Shown: positions 24,012 through 31,848 of the stretch, piece after piece | Layout: each line of letters starts with the position of its first letter | Position numbering within the stretch: position 1 is the first letter of the stretch | Origin: Conexibacter sp. DBS9H8 | GTDB lineage: Bacteria; Actinomycetota; Thermoleophilia; Solirubrobacterales; Solirubrobacteraceae | Direction of reading: 5' to 3' | Length of the DNA stretch: 64,000 nt | Assembly (NCBI RefSeq): GCF_023330685.1 | Contig: NZ_CP097128.1 | Span: forward strand, 2,418,001 to 2,482,000 | Position numbers and translations under genes: made by a program | Notes under the pieces: generated by a model | Told to the model about the DNA's origin: nothing | Database searches by the model: none | What the model saw: the letters and a program-made list of their open reading frames with translations, nothing else

Positions 24012-24366
24012 AGGTCTCCCCTCCCGCGTTGGGGTCGAGGCAGCCCGGCGGGCCGAGCTCGTCCGGGTGGTCGTCTATCTCGAGCTCGGCGCCCTGGAAG
24101 ACCTCGAGCTGCTCGTCCGCGACCGTGACCCCCACGCCTCACGGTCTGAGATCGTCCGACAGGCCGTGTCCTGGCTGCGAGCCCGCCGCGCCGAGGATCT
24201 CGTCCGCCTCCGTGCCGTCCAGCAACGCCGCGCCGCCCAGGCCGCTGAGGACGCGCGGGCACTGATGCTCTCTCGACAGGACCGCGACCGCGCCCAGGCC
24301 GAGGACACGCTCACGGCCGCGCTGGCGATCATTCACACGAAAGGATCAGACGGGTGCAACCACTAG
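24004..24366 (+). CDS. Ribbon-helix-helix protein (element copy 2)
   Basis: Identical to the product of the gene at 21405. GTG 24004 overlaps the Rep stop by 8 bases. Confidence 0.65.
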   Translation: MPRGLPSRVGVEAARRAELVRVVVYLELGALEDLELLVRDRDPHASRSEIVRQAVSWLRARRAEDLVRLRAVQQRRAAQAAEDARALMLSRQDRDRAQAEDTLTAALAIIHTKGSDGCNH

Positions 24367-24794
24367 AGTCTCTGCTCATGGCCAAGCCGCTCAAGCAGCC
24401 GCGCACGCTCGCCGAGGTCGCCTTCTGGAACCTCCTGGCCGCCCGCCAAGAGGCCGGAGAGGACACCGGTCTGCTGGCTCAGGCCAAGCTGCTCAAGCAG
24501 GCCGCCGCCGCGACCGCGACCGTTGCCGCCCTGGCGATCGCTGACGCTGACGGCGCAGGCGCGAACGGCTGGCCGACCCAGGTCGAGTTCGCCGCCTACT
24601 GGAAGGTCACCGAGCGCCACGCCCAGAACGAATGGGCGCAGTTCCGCCGAGCGTTCCCCACCGAGGAATCCCCAGACCGGCTGGCCAAACTCATCCGCGA
24701 CAACTACCGAGCCAAGCTCGCCGCTCGCCGGATCGACGTTGCCGCCTCCCTCCCCGCCGAGCCGTTCGGCATCGCCGCTCCCGCTCTCGCCTGA
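24354..24794 (+). CDS. Element-encoded protein of unknown function (copy 2)
   Basis: Identical 146-residue product to the gene at 21755, with the same AAAGGA ribosome site. Confidence 0.6.
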   Translation: MQPLESLLMAKPLKQPRTLAEVAFWNLLAARQEAGEDTGLLAQAKLLKQAAAATATVAALAIADADGAGANGWPTQVEFAAYWKVTERHAQNEWAQFRRAFPTEESPDRLAKLIRDNYRAKLAARRIDVAASLPAEPFGIAAPALA

Positions 24795-25112
24795 CGCGCC
24801 GCTCGCGCGGCGGGAGGACGGACGGAACGGGCGGACGGGCGGCGGGGCGTCAGCCCCTCCGGACGGCCGTCCGCCCGCCCGGACCGCCGCCACCGCGTCG
24901 GCACATCACGCGCAGCAGGAGCCGCGACAGCGGCGTCTTCGTCGGAGAGGTCGCCAAGAGCTGCCCCGGCGGCTAGCGGCTGGGGCGGCCTCGCGACAAC
25001 CTGAGCTTGTCGGGCAGCTCGCTCCTTCCCCAGCCCGCACGAAGCGTTCGGGGCGTTCCGTCCGACCGGGCCTCTACGGTCCCGACCATGCCGCACGAAC
25101 GAACTGTTCGGG
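24795..25112. other. Non-coding, hairpin-rich end of the element (copy 2)
   Basis: Same sequence as 22196-22513, with the nested hairpin at 24978-25035. Candidate origin. Confidence 0.5.
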
Positions 25113-25131
25113 AACATCCATTATCGAGCAT
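25113..25131 (+). repeat. 19-bp attachment core, right border
   Basis: Third exact copy of the core. The next bases are TCAAGGAAAG instead of the AGAAGGAAG that follows the core at the other two copies, which marks the end of the tandem element. With the left-hand arm at 19906 it would restore the uninterrupted candidate dif site. Confidence 0.9.
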
Positions 25132-25216
25132 TCAAGGAAAGTCCCCCGGAAGGCTCACGGCCGAGGACTGAAGGACGGCCCCGGCACGGCTCGACCGACG
25201 CGCCCGAGAGCTGATC

Positions 25217-25345
25217 GTGTACGCGCACCCCTGCGGCGCGTGCGCTCACGTCGACCGCAGGGGCCGGTGTCGTCCGCGGTGTGGCCGCGGCTGGTTGCGT
25301 TGGAATGCTCGGGAGCAATGGGCGCTGATGGTCGCTCACGGTTGA
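25217..25345 (+). CDS. Short Cys-rich ORF, relic of a related element
   Basis: 42 residues from GTG 25217: PCGACAHVDRRGRCRPRCGRGW, then an aromatic helix, four cysteines in CxxC and CxxxC pairs, zinc-ribbon-like. The DNA around it is recognisably related to the first 100 bases inside the mobile element: both have CTGATCG, then TGCGGCGCGTGCGCTC, and both encode L-I-x-x-A-x-x-C-G-A-C-A. In the element that reading frame stops early; here it continues. It is therefore probably a remnant or variant of the same element family inserted earlier at the same site. Whether it is translated is unknown. Confidence 0.4.
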   Translation: MYAHPCGACAHVDRRGRCRPRCGRGWLRWNAREQWALMVAHG

Positions 25346-25370
25346 CACCAGCTGATGGACTGCCCAGAGA

Positions 25371-25391
25371 TGTACGGACAGGCGTAGTACA
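25371..25391. promoter_or_regulatory. Inverted repeat upstream of the TacA-like gene (probable autoregulatory operator)
   Basis: TGTAC (25371-25375) and GTACA (25387-25391) are separated by 11 bases and end 8 bases before the antitoxin ATG. DUF1778 antitoxins bind such repeats to repress their own operon. A TTGACA at 25342 may be the -35 box, but no good -10 is spaced correctly. Confidence 0.5.
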
Positions 25392-25399
25392 GTGCTGTC

Positions 25400-25666
25400 A
25401 TGAGCAAGACGGAACGCATTGAGCTGCGTGTCTCTGCCGAGGACAAGAGTGCGATCGCAACGGCGGCGGCGCTGGACCACACGACGATCACCGAGTTCGT
25501 GCGGGAAGCGGTTCTCGATCGTGCCCAGCACGTCCGGGCCCGAGCTGAGCGCACCCTCATGGAGGCCGCGCAGTTTGATGCGCTGGTCGCCGCGCTTGAC
25601 GTCGCTGACCCCACCCCGAGGCTCGCGCGAGCGTTCGCAGCCCAGCGACGGTTCGTCCAGCGTTGA
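25400..25666 (+). CDS. DUF1778 (TacA-like) type II antitoxin
   Basis: 88 aa. N-terminal ribbon-helix-helix ERIELRVSAEDKSAIATAAALDHTTITEFVREAVLDRAQ is typical of DUF1778; the C-terminal helix ending in RFVQR would neutralise the toxin by covering its active site. It is followed directly by the GNAT toxin gene; the toxin TTG overlaps the antitoxin TGA by 4 bases (TTGA), which fits antitoxin-first translational coupling. Bases upstream contain a probable operator. It lies in the accessory region next to the Xer element, where addiction modules are common. Confidence 0.9.
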   Translation: MSKTERIELRVSAEDKSAIATAAALDHTTITEFVREAVLDRAQHVRARAERTLMEAAQFDALVAALDVADPTPRLARAFAAQRRFVQR

Positions 25667-26166
25667 CCGCCGGATACGACTCCGTCGCCCTGTCGACCGA
25701 GCATGACGTCGCCAGATTCGACTGCGGTATCCCGGGGCTGAACGCATGGCTGGCAGACCAGGCGCTTCGCGCCCAACGGGCAGGGACGGCACGCACGTTC
25801 GTGTGGGTCACGGCCGACTCCCCCGAGCAGGTGTGGGCGTACTTCTCTCTGGCGCCGACGGAGGTGGCCCGCGACGTGCTCACGCGCGGCCAGTCATCGG
25901 GCTACAGCACCGTGCCCGGCTACCTGCTCGCCCGGTTGGCGCTGCACGCCGATCTTCGCGGGCGTGGCTACGGTGGGCAGCTGCTCGTTGACGCCCTGAG
26001 CCGCGCCGCGAAAGCTGCCGAGGTCGGGGGCGGCCGCTTGGTGGTGGTCGACACGCTCGACGAGACCGCGGCCAGCTTCTACCGCCACTATGACTTCACG
26101 CCGGTCAGGGGCGATCCGCGTCGACTTGTCCTGAAGATCGCCACTGTCCGAAAGCTGCTCGGGTGA
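25663..26166 (+). CDS. GNAT-type toxin (TacT/AtaT-like)
   Basis: 167 aa acetyltransferase toxin, which in the studied relatives blocks the amino group of aminoacyl-tRNA and stops translation. Visible: LSTEHDVARFDCGIPGLNAWL (the F-CG---LN-WL signature of this toxin group), VPGYLLARLALHADLRGRGYGGQLLVDAL with the RGRGYG acetyl-CoA P-loop, and ASFYRHYDFTPV containing the catalytic Tyr. All motifs are intact, so it is predicted active. Starts at TTG inside the antitoxin stop. Confidence 0.9.
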   Translation: MTAGYDSVALSTEHDVARFDCGIPGLNAWLADQALRAQRAGTARTFVWVTADSPEQVWAYFSLAPTEVARDVLTRGQSSGYSTVPGYLLARLALHADLRGRGYGGQLLVDALSRAAKAAEVGGGRLVVVDTLDETAASFYRHYDFTPVRGDPRRLVLKIATVRKLLG

Positions 26167-26310
26167 TCGGACGCTGAGCCCCACCGTTCGGACGTCGTTG
26201 AGGTCGCTGGGGCTGGTCGACACGACGGCTGGGCCGAGTGCTGTCTCGCCATTGTGCGTCACCCCGTCGCGTCCCAAGGACGCTGTCGGCCGGCACGCCC
26301 AAGATCAGTA

Positions 26311-27585
26311 GTGTCGCTCGGCGTGAGTGCCTCTGCTGAGAAAGCGGTGGCGGCCGGCCGAGCCTTGTTGCGCCAGAACCGTGACTTCCGGCTCGTCTGG
26401 GTGACCCAGGGACTGTCCTCAGCCGGCACGCAGCTCCTTGTGGTGGCGATGCCGCTGCTCGTCCTGGCGCTGACACGCTCTGCGGCAGCGGCAGGACTGG
26501 TGTCGGCCGTTGGCACGGTGTCGGTGTTCGCGGGTGGGGTGATGAGCGGGCCTCTGGTGGATCGCTATGACCGCCGGGCCGTGATCGTGGTGTGTGAATC
26601 GGCCAGGCTCCTCCTCTACAGCGGACTTGGGGTCCTTGTGCTCGCGCACGCGGTCACTCTGACCGAGCTGGTGGCCGTCGAGGCGGCCGGAGGCCTCATC
26701 TGGGCGCCGTCACGGGCGGCGCTGGCGGTCACCCTGGCGCGGGTGGTGCCCAGTGATCAGCGGGAGGTGGCAGTAGCCGCTGATGAGGCGCGCGGGAACG
26801 CCGCGGCGGTGCTCGGGCACTCCCTCGGGGGGGTGTGCTTCGCGCTCGGTCACAGCATCCCGTTCCTGCTTGACGCGCTGACGTTCCTTGCCTCGATCGT
26901 GGGCATCACTCAGATTAAGACCTCGCTGGCGCCGACGGAGGACTCCTGTTTAGTACACCAACCATGGTCAGCTCAGCTGCGTGAAGGGCTGGGGTGGCTG
27001 GCGGCGCACCGCACCTTTGCTCTCCTGGCGCTCTACTCGGCATTGTTGAACCTATCGCTCGGAGGCGTCCAGCTCACCGTCATCGTGTTGGCCGGGGCCG
27101 CCGCGCACGGCGCCACGGTCGGTCTGGTCGTCGCCGCAGGCTCGGTCGGTGGGATCCTCGGCGCGGTCCTCGCCCCCTGGTTGATCGCCCGCCTGGGACG
27201 CCTCCACGCGATGCTGGTCGCCTTTGGAGGGATGACTGCCATGATCGCCGCCCTCGCGATCGCGCCCGGAGCGGTCGGCCTTGGCACCGCCTTCGCCATG
27301 GCGTGGCTCCTGGTGCCCGTCACCAACACGGTCACGACCCCCATCGCCTTCACCTTGATCCCCGACGCACTCCTGGGCCGGGTCGGGAGTGTCCTTGACC
27401 TGCTCAGCGGTGCGCTCGGAGCAGCTGGACCGCTCGTTGCCGGGGTGCTGCTCACCCGCATCGGCCATCTCGAACCGGTCCTCCTGGCCATTCCCGCTGC
27501 GCTCGCCAGCGTTGCGATCGCGCTCACCCCCGCGCTCCGAACGCTCATCAGCGCCCCTCCGACCCAACCCGCTCGAGATCCATAG
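26311..27585 (+). CDS. MFS transporter (efflux type, 12-TM)
   Basis: About 424 aa. It begins with FRLVWVTQGLSSAGTQLLVVAMPLLVLALT and carries GPLVDRYDRRAVIVV, a motif A variant, then about 12 hydrophobic segments, like macrolide- or multidrug-type MFS exporters of the Mef/TetV group. Substrate unknown. The start is uncertain: GTG 26311, GTG 26323 and GTG 26254 are all in frame and none has a convincing ribosome site. Slightly lower GC and different codon choice than the flanking core genes suggest transfer. It stands alone between two toxin-antitoxin pairs. Confidence 0.75.
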   Translation: MSLGVSASAEKAVAAGRALLRQNRDFRLVWVTQGLSSAGTQLLVVAMPLLVLALTRSAAAAGLVSAVGTVSVFAGGVMSGPLVDRYDRRAVIVVCESARLLLYSGLGVLVLAHAVTLTELVAVEAAGGLIWAPSRAALAVTLARVVPSDQREVAVAADEARGNAAAVLGHSLGGVCFALGHSIPFLLDALTFLASIVGITQIKTSLAPTEDSCLVHQPWSAQLREGLGWLAAHRTFALLALYSALLNLSLGGVQLTVIVLAGAAAHGATVGLVVAAGSVGGILGAVLAPWLIARLGRLHAMLVAFGGMTAMIAALAIAPGAVGLGTAFAMAWLLVPVTNTVTTPIAFTLIPDALLGRVGSVLDLLSGALGAAGPLVAGVLLTRIGHLEPVLLAIPAALASVAIALTPALRTLISAPPTQPARDP

Positions 27586-27698
27586 CCTGCGAGCCTCAAT
27601 CGACCAACGCCAACCCGCTCCTTGCCCTTACTCGCTGCGTAGATGATCCCTGTGCCGTGCTCACTGACGACCACACGGCCAGACACGGCGGCTGAACC

Positions 27699-27714
27699 TG
27701 GCCAAGCTTGGCCA
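27699..27714. promoter_or_regulatory. Perfect 16-bp palindrome at the Phd/PIN operon promoter
   Basis: TGGCCAAGCTTGGCCA, 19 bases upstream of the antitoxin ATG. A TACACT (27722-27727) six bases before the ATG is a plausible -10 box, so the palindrome would cover the -35 region and the mRNA would be nearly leaderless. Typical position for an antitoxin-bound operator. Confidence 0.6.
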
Positions 27715-27733
27715 ACTGCCATACACTCCGCGG

Positions 27734-27985
27734 ATGCGCGTCAATGTGGGCCAAGCGAAGACGGAGCTCTCGAAACTGCTGGCGCGAGCCGAGGCCGGTG
27801 AGGACATCGAGATCGCGCGTAACGGCGTGCCGGTCGCCCGCTTGGTGCCGATCGATCCACCGGCCGGTCCGGGAGCCCGCTTTCTCGGAGCGCGCGGCGC
27901 CCTGGCCGGCCAGATCGTGATCGCGGACGACTTCGAGTTCACCGAGCAGGAGATCGACGCGATGCTTGACGAGTCGCCGTTGTGA
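27734..27985 (+). CDS. Phd/YefM-family antitoxin
   Basis: 83 aa. MRVNVGQAKTELSKLLARAEAGEDIEIARNGVPVARLVPI is the standard Phd/YefM DNA-binding and dimer domain; the acidic C-terminus (FEFTEQEIDAMLDESPL) is the toxin-binding tail. The toxin GTG overlaps the stop by 4 bases (GTGA). Autoregulation through the palindrome at 27699 is likely. Confidence 0.93.
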   Translation: MRVNVGQAKTELSKLLARAEAGEDIEIARNGVPVARLVPIDPPAGPGARFLGARGALAGQIVIADDFEFTEQEIDAMLDESPL

Positions 27986-28362
27986 GGCTGTTACTCGACA
28001 CTCACGTGGTGCTCTGGCAGCTGGGCGGCTCGCGGCCCCTCGGAACCACCGCTCAGCAGGCGATCCGCGACGCCGACGAGCTGCTCTTCAGCGTCATTTC
28101 CTTCGCTGAGATCGGCGTGAAAGCGGCGCTCGGCAAACTCAGTGTGCCCCCGGACCTCGGACGGCACGTCCGGAACGCCGGAATCCACGTCCTCGGGCTG
28201 GCGCCTGACCACGGACTCGCCGTCGCCGAGCTTCCCGCACACCATCGCGATCCCTTCGACCGGCTGCTGATCGCCCAAGCCCGCTCCGAGCGCCTGACCC
28301 TGATGACCGCTGACCCCCGGATCCCAGCCTATGACGTCAGCACCGTCGACGCGAGTCGCTGA
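27982..28362 (+). CDS. PIN-domain ribonuclease toxin (VapC family)
   Basis: 126 aa. The PIN acidic residues are all present: LLLDTHVVLWQL (Asp 6), SVISFAEIGVKAALGKL (Glu), HHRDPFDRLLIAQA (Asp) and MTADPRI (Asp). The DTH-LW--- and RDPFDR-L-AQA stretches place it in the PIN_Sll0205-like group commonly paired with Phd antitoxins. It would cleave RNA with Mg2+ unless bound by the antitoxin. Coupled to the antitoxin by the GTGA overlap. Confidence 0.93.
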   Translation: MRLLLDTHVVLWQLGGSRPLGTTAQQAIRDADELLFSVISFAEIGVKAALGKLSVPPDLGRHVRNAGIHVLGLAPDHGLAVAELPAHHRDPFDRLLIAQARSERLTLMTADPRIPAYDVSTVDASR

Positions 28363-28576
28363 TCTCATGCCAGGCGGCAGGGCTCACCCGTAACGCCCGC
28401 GCACTCGCGGCTGCGTCGTCACCCCGTGACCGGCGGCATTAGAGGTTCGGTCGAAGTGAGACGCGATAGCCGGCGAGAGCATCACATCGACGGCTGCGCG
28501 CAAATGATTAGGCACCGAAGGGATTCGCTACCCTCCCCGATGTGAGACAACCCGCCCACTTCTGCCAGGTGTTGGC

Positions 28577-29518
28577 GTGATCGACCGCCGAGGCCCGCTC
28601 GCCGGCCGGTACCCGTTCGTCGCCGCGATGGCGATCCTGCTCGCCGCGGTCGGGTCGATCGCCGCGTTCTTCGGCGCCTCGGAGCTGACCACCCACCCGT
28701 TCGTCTCGCCTCTGACGATGATCCCGCTGTTCGGCGGGCTGGCCGTCGTCGTCGTCCTCATCACCTGGGAGACCCGTAGCGCCAACCCGCTCCTGCCCCT
28801 CGGCCCGCTGCTGGAGAGCACGATTCCGGTCAGCGGTGTCGTGATCGCGCTCGCGGCGGCCGCCGCGTCCGTGTCGGTCACCGACCTCACCCTCGCCCTC
28901 GTCAGCGGCCAGCACGGTCCCCTCCACGCCGGCCTGCTGTTCCTCCCCGAGTTGGCCGGGGCGCTCATCTCCGCCTTCGCCCTCGGCGAGGTGCTCGAAA
29001 CCCGCTACCTCCAGTACCTGCCGATCGTCGGGATGGGCTTCCTCGCCGCCGGGATCGTCGTCTTCCTGCTCCGCGTCCCCTCGACGCAGACGACGACGCT
29101 GCTCGGCTCGGGCCTGACCGGGGTCGGGCTCGGGGCGACGGTCGCCCCGGCGCTGTTCGGCGCCGGGTTCTCGCTCCCCTCGACGAACCTGCAGCGGGTG
29201 TTCGCGATGGTCGAACTGCTGCGCGCCGTCGCCGCGTTCATGATCGCCCCGATCTTCATCCACTTCGCCGCGACCGTCGGCGGCTCGGCGCGCACGGGCA
29301 CCCGGGATGCACTGTGGGTGAGCCTGATCATCGTCGTCGTCGGCAGCATGATCGCAACGGCGCTCTACCTCGCCGGCGGCGCCCGCCCCGCCGATCCGGA
29401 CATGGAGACGTTCCTGTCCGGCGACGGGCCGGGCTGGCCCTCACCGCTGCTGCTCGCCCGCCTGCGTCGCCAGCGGGTGCGGATCGGCGACGGCGCCGAG
29501 GAGCCGGCGGGCGCCTGA
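28577..29518 (+). pseudogene. C-terminal half of a 14-TM-type MFS transporter
   Basis: 313 aa open frame from GTG 28577. It aligns with only the second half of a large MFS exporter: FFGASELTTHPFVSPL, then STIPVSGVVIALAAAAASVSVTDL, and the final hydrophobic helices; the expected first six or more helices, motif A and the D-TTI-N-A-P segment are missing, and 28363-28576 upstream encodes nothing similar. It therefore looks like a 5'-truncated remnant, perhaps produced by the rearrangement that brought in the toxin-antitoxin genes. Whether the half-protein has a role is unknown. Confidence 0.6.
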
Positions 29519-29543
29519 GGCCCCACGCAGGTCGGCTTCGACC

Positions 29544-29563
29544 GCCGGCGCGGACGCGCCGGC
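29544..29563. terminator. GC stem between converging MFS genes
   Basis: GCCGGCGCG (29544-29552) and CGCGCCGGC (29555-29563) form a near-perfect hairpin, 26 bases after the half MFS gene and 35 before the end of the minus-strand MFS gene. Confidence 0.5.
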
Positions 29564-29597
29564 CCCGACGAAGACGACGATCCGGCGGATCGGAAGT

Positions 29598-31091
29598 TCA
29601 GACCGCGACTTCATCGCCCACCTCCTGCCGCGACGGTGCCGGGGCCGACTGCCGGTTCGGCCCCGGCGCACGTCCGCGCCCGGGCACGTGCGCGCGCAGG
29701 ACCGTCAGCACGAGACCGAGCGCGGCGAGCAGCGCACCGGCCCCGATCAGGAAGGCCAGGTGATAGCCGCTGATCAGCGCGGGTCCGAGGGGTTCCCCGC
29801 CGTGCACGAGCGCGCTCGTGTGGGCGGTGGCGAGGGTCGCCAGCAGCGCAAGCCCGAGCGCACCGGCCACCTGCTGGGAGACATTGACGATCCCAGAAGC
29901 GAGGCCCGCATCCGCGTGGGGTACGTCGGCGACGGCGACAGTCATCAGCGGCGTGAAGGTGTTCCCGATCCCGAGACCGAGCGCCAGGAAGGCGAGGAAC
30001 GGCAGCGGCAGATAGCCGGTGTGGGCTCCACACAGGACGAGCAGCAGCATCCCGAGCGTTGCGGTGGCGATTCCGCCCACCATCACCGCCACTGCCCCAA
30101 AACGGTTGACGAGCCGGCGGTTGATGCCGAGGGAGAGGACGGCGACGGTCAGCGTCCAGGGAAGGAAGGCCAAGCCGGTCTCGAGGGCCCCGTAGTGGAG
30201 AATGCGCTCGAGGTAGAGCGTGCCCAGGAACCACATCCCGTACATCCCGGTGACCATGAACCCGCGCACGAGGCTTGACAGCATCAGGCCGCGGAGGTTG
30301 AAGATCCGCAGCGGAAAGATCGGGTTGGGGTGGCGCGCCTCCCAGGCCCCAAAGGCCCCGAGCAGCAGCACCGCGAGCCCGAGGGGTGCGAGCGTGTGGG
30401 CCGCCCCCCAGCCCCCGGCCGAAGACGACTCGACGATGCCGTACACCGCGGCGGCGAGAGCGACCGTCACGAGCAGCGAACCGACCCAGTCGAGACCGGC
30501 GCCGAACCCCGCGCCCCGGTCAGCCGGGATCAGACGGCGGCCGGCGAGCGCGGCCCCAACCCCTATTGGCAGGTTGACGAAGAAGATCCAGTGCCAGTTG
30601 AGCAGCTGGGTGAGGATCCCGCCGAGCAGAAGTCCGAGGGAGCCGCCGGCGACGGCGGTGAACACGTAGGCGCTCATCGCCGCGGCCCGCTCCTGGGGCT
30701 CGGGGAACTCGGTGACGATGATCGCAAGGATCACCGAGGCCTGCATCGCCGCGCCGACCCCCTGGAGGAAGCGGGCACCGATCAGCGTCGCCGCCGAGTC
30801 GGCGAGGCCGCAGAGCAGGGACGCGACGGTGAAGATGGTGAGACCGGCGAGGAACACCCGTTTGCGACCGGCGAGGTCGCCGAGCCGGCCGGCGAGCAGG
30901 AGGAAGGAACCGAAGGTGACGAGAAAGGCGTTGATCACCCAGGTGAGCGAGCCCTGGCTGAAGTGCAGGTCACGCTGGATGTTCGGCAGGGCGACGTTGA
31001 CGATCGTCGTATCGAGGACGATCATCAGCTGGGCGAGGCAGACGGTGATCAACGCGAGGAACCGGCGACGGTCCGCGGCGAGCAGAAACAT
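29598..31091 (-). CDS. MFS drug exporter, DHA2 (14-TM, EmrB/QacA) family
   Basis: 497 aa. LDTTIVNVALPNIQRDL after TM1 (motif D1), LLAGRLGDLAGRKRVFLAG (motif A) and the motif C region with SLGLLLGGIL are all present, and about 14 hydrophobic segments are visible. It exports drugs or other amphiphiles using the proton gradient. The gene is divergent from a TetR regulator 98 bp away; on this strand TATCTT (31112-31117) is a likely -10 box, and a GGAG-N5-CTCC repeat falls between it and the -35 region, so the regulator probably represses this pump. Confidence 0.9.
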   Translation of the reverse strand: MFLLAADRRRFLALITVCLAQLMIVLDTTIVNVALPNIQRDLHFSQGSLTWVINAFLVTFGSFLLLAGRLGDLAGRKRVFLAGLTIFTVASLLCGLADSAATLIGARFLQGVGAAMQASVILAIIVTEFPEPQERAAAMSAYVFTAVAGGSLGLLLGGILTQLLNWHWIFFVNLPIGVGAALAGRRLIPADRGAGFGAGLDWVGSLLVTVALAAAVYGIVESSSAGGWGAAHTLAPLGLAVLLLGAFGAWEARHPNPIFPLRIFNLRGLMLSSLVRGFMVTGMYGMWFLGTLYLERILHYGALETGLAFLPWTLTVAVLSLGINRRLVNRFGAVAVMVGGIATATLGMLLLVLCGAHTGYLPLPFLAFLALGLGIGNTFTPLMTVAVADVPHADAGLASGIVNVSQQVAGALGLALLATLATAHTSALVHGGEPLGPALISGYHLAFLIGAGALLAALGLVLTVLRAHVPGRGRAPGPNRQSAPAPSRQEVGDEVAV

Positions 31092-31121
31092 GGAACTCCA
31101 TCGGGTCGGAGAAGATAAACT

Positions 31122-31163
31122 GGAGGGTGGCTCCGGTAACAGAGCATAGCGGAGGCTTCCTCC
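31122..31163. promoter_or_regulatory. Two GGAG-N5-CTCC operator-like repeats in the MFS/TetR divergent region
   Basis: GGAG at 31122-31125 with CTCC at 31131-31134, and GGAG at 31151-31154 with CTCC at 31160-31163: the same half-sites and spacing, 29 bases apart. The first overlaps the core of the minus-strand promoter (TATCTT at 31112). They are the best candidates for TetR-family binding sites. Confidence 0.55.
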
Positions 31164-31189
31164 GTTTCTGCGATGTGTGCGAGGTTCCC

Positions 31190-31774
31190 ATGTCCGCCAC
31201 CGACACCCCCACCCCCCGTCCGTTGCGCGCGGACGCCCACCGCAACCGCGAGGCGATCCTCGCCGCCGCCCGTGCTGCCTTCACCGAGACGGGCGCCTCG
31301 ACGGCCCTGGAGGCGATCGCCCGCCGCGCCGGAGTCGGCATCGGCACCCTCTACCGCCACTTCCCGACCCGTCCGGCCCTGCTCGAGGCCGTGTACGTCG
31401 ATGAGGTGCGCCAGCTCGCCCGCGCCGCCGCGGAACTCGAGACTCTCCCACCGTGGCCGGCGCTCGAGGCGTGGCTGCGGCGCCTCTGCGCCTACCTCGT
31501 CACCAAGCACGCCCTCGCGGCGGAGCTGCTCGACCACCTCGACCGCGGCGCCGACGTGTTCGCCAGCTGCCGCGCCGAGCTGTTTGCCGCCGGTACGCCG
31601 CTGATCGAGCGGGCCCGCGCGGCCGGCGCGGTCCGGACCGACGTCGAGCTCGCTGACATCGTGCAGATGGTCGGCGCGATCGCAAAGATCCCCAGCGATG
31701 ACCCGGACTCGGTCGGCCGGATCCTCACCGTCGCCCTCGACGGGCTGCGCCCCGCGCCTCAAGCGGCGGGGTGA
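31190..31774 (+). CDS. TetR-family transcriptional regulator
   Basis: 194 aa. NREAILAAARAAFTETGASTALEAIARRAGVGIGTLYRHFPTRPALLEAVY is a full TetR_N helix-turn-helix with the recognition helix GTLYRHFP. The C-terminal domain resembles the SbtR-type group (LAAYL-TKHALAAELL). ATG 31190 is chosen because the upstream part of the longer frame overlaps the operator region. It probably represses the divergent DHA2 pump, and itself, through the GGAG-N5-CTCC repeats. Inducer unknown. Confidence 0.9.
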   Translation: MSATDTPTPRPLRADAHRNREAILAAARAAFTETGASTALEAIARRAGVGIGTLYRHFPTRPALLEAVYVDEVRQLARAAAELETLPPWPALEAWLRRLCAYLVTKHALAAELLDHLDRGADVFASCRAELFAAGTPLIERARAAGAVRTDVELADIVQMVGAIAKIPSDDPDSVGRILTVALDGLRPAPQAAG

Positions 31775-31848
31775 GCATGTTGGTCTGAGGTCATCGACGG
31801 CTGCGGCGAACAATGAGACGTCGAGGCGACATCTGCTGGCGCTACTTC

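Larger units (their letters stand above)
22514..25112 (+). mobile_element. Xer-integrated minimal replicon (IMEX-like), copy 2, 2,599 bp
   Basis: Second copy, with all features offset by exactly 2,599 bases. Predicted proteins are identical to those of copy 1, and no difference was noticed in the parts of the non-coding DNA that I compared. Perfect identity implies a recent duplication, continuing conversion between copies, or repeated insertion of the same circle. It ends at the third copy of the 19-bp core, after which the sequence changes to the chromosomal flank. Confidence 0.85.

Noticed and set aside
19915-25112. The tandem element as a filamentous prophage
   Set aside because: No major or minor coat protein, no Zot-type ATPase and no protein with a signal peptide or membrane helix is encoded in the 2.6-kb unit, so a self-sufficient phage is not supported.
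19915-25112. The duplication as a pure assembly artefact
   Set aside because: It cannot be excluded by sequence alone, but the different chromosomal bases at the outer borders and the exact 19-bp core at all three junctions fit site-specific recombination better than a random misjoin.
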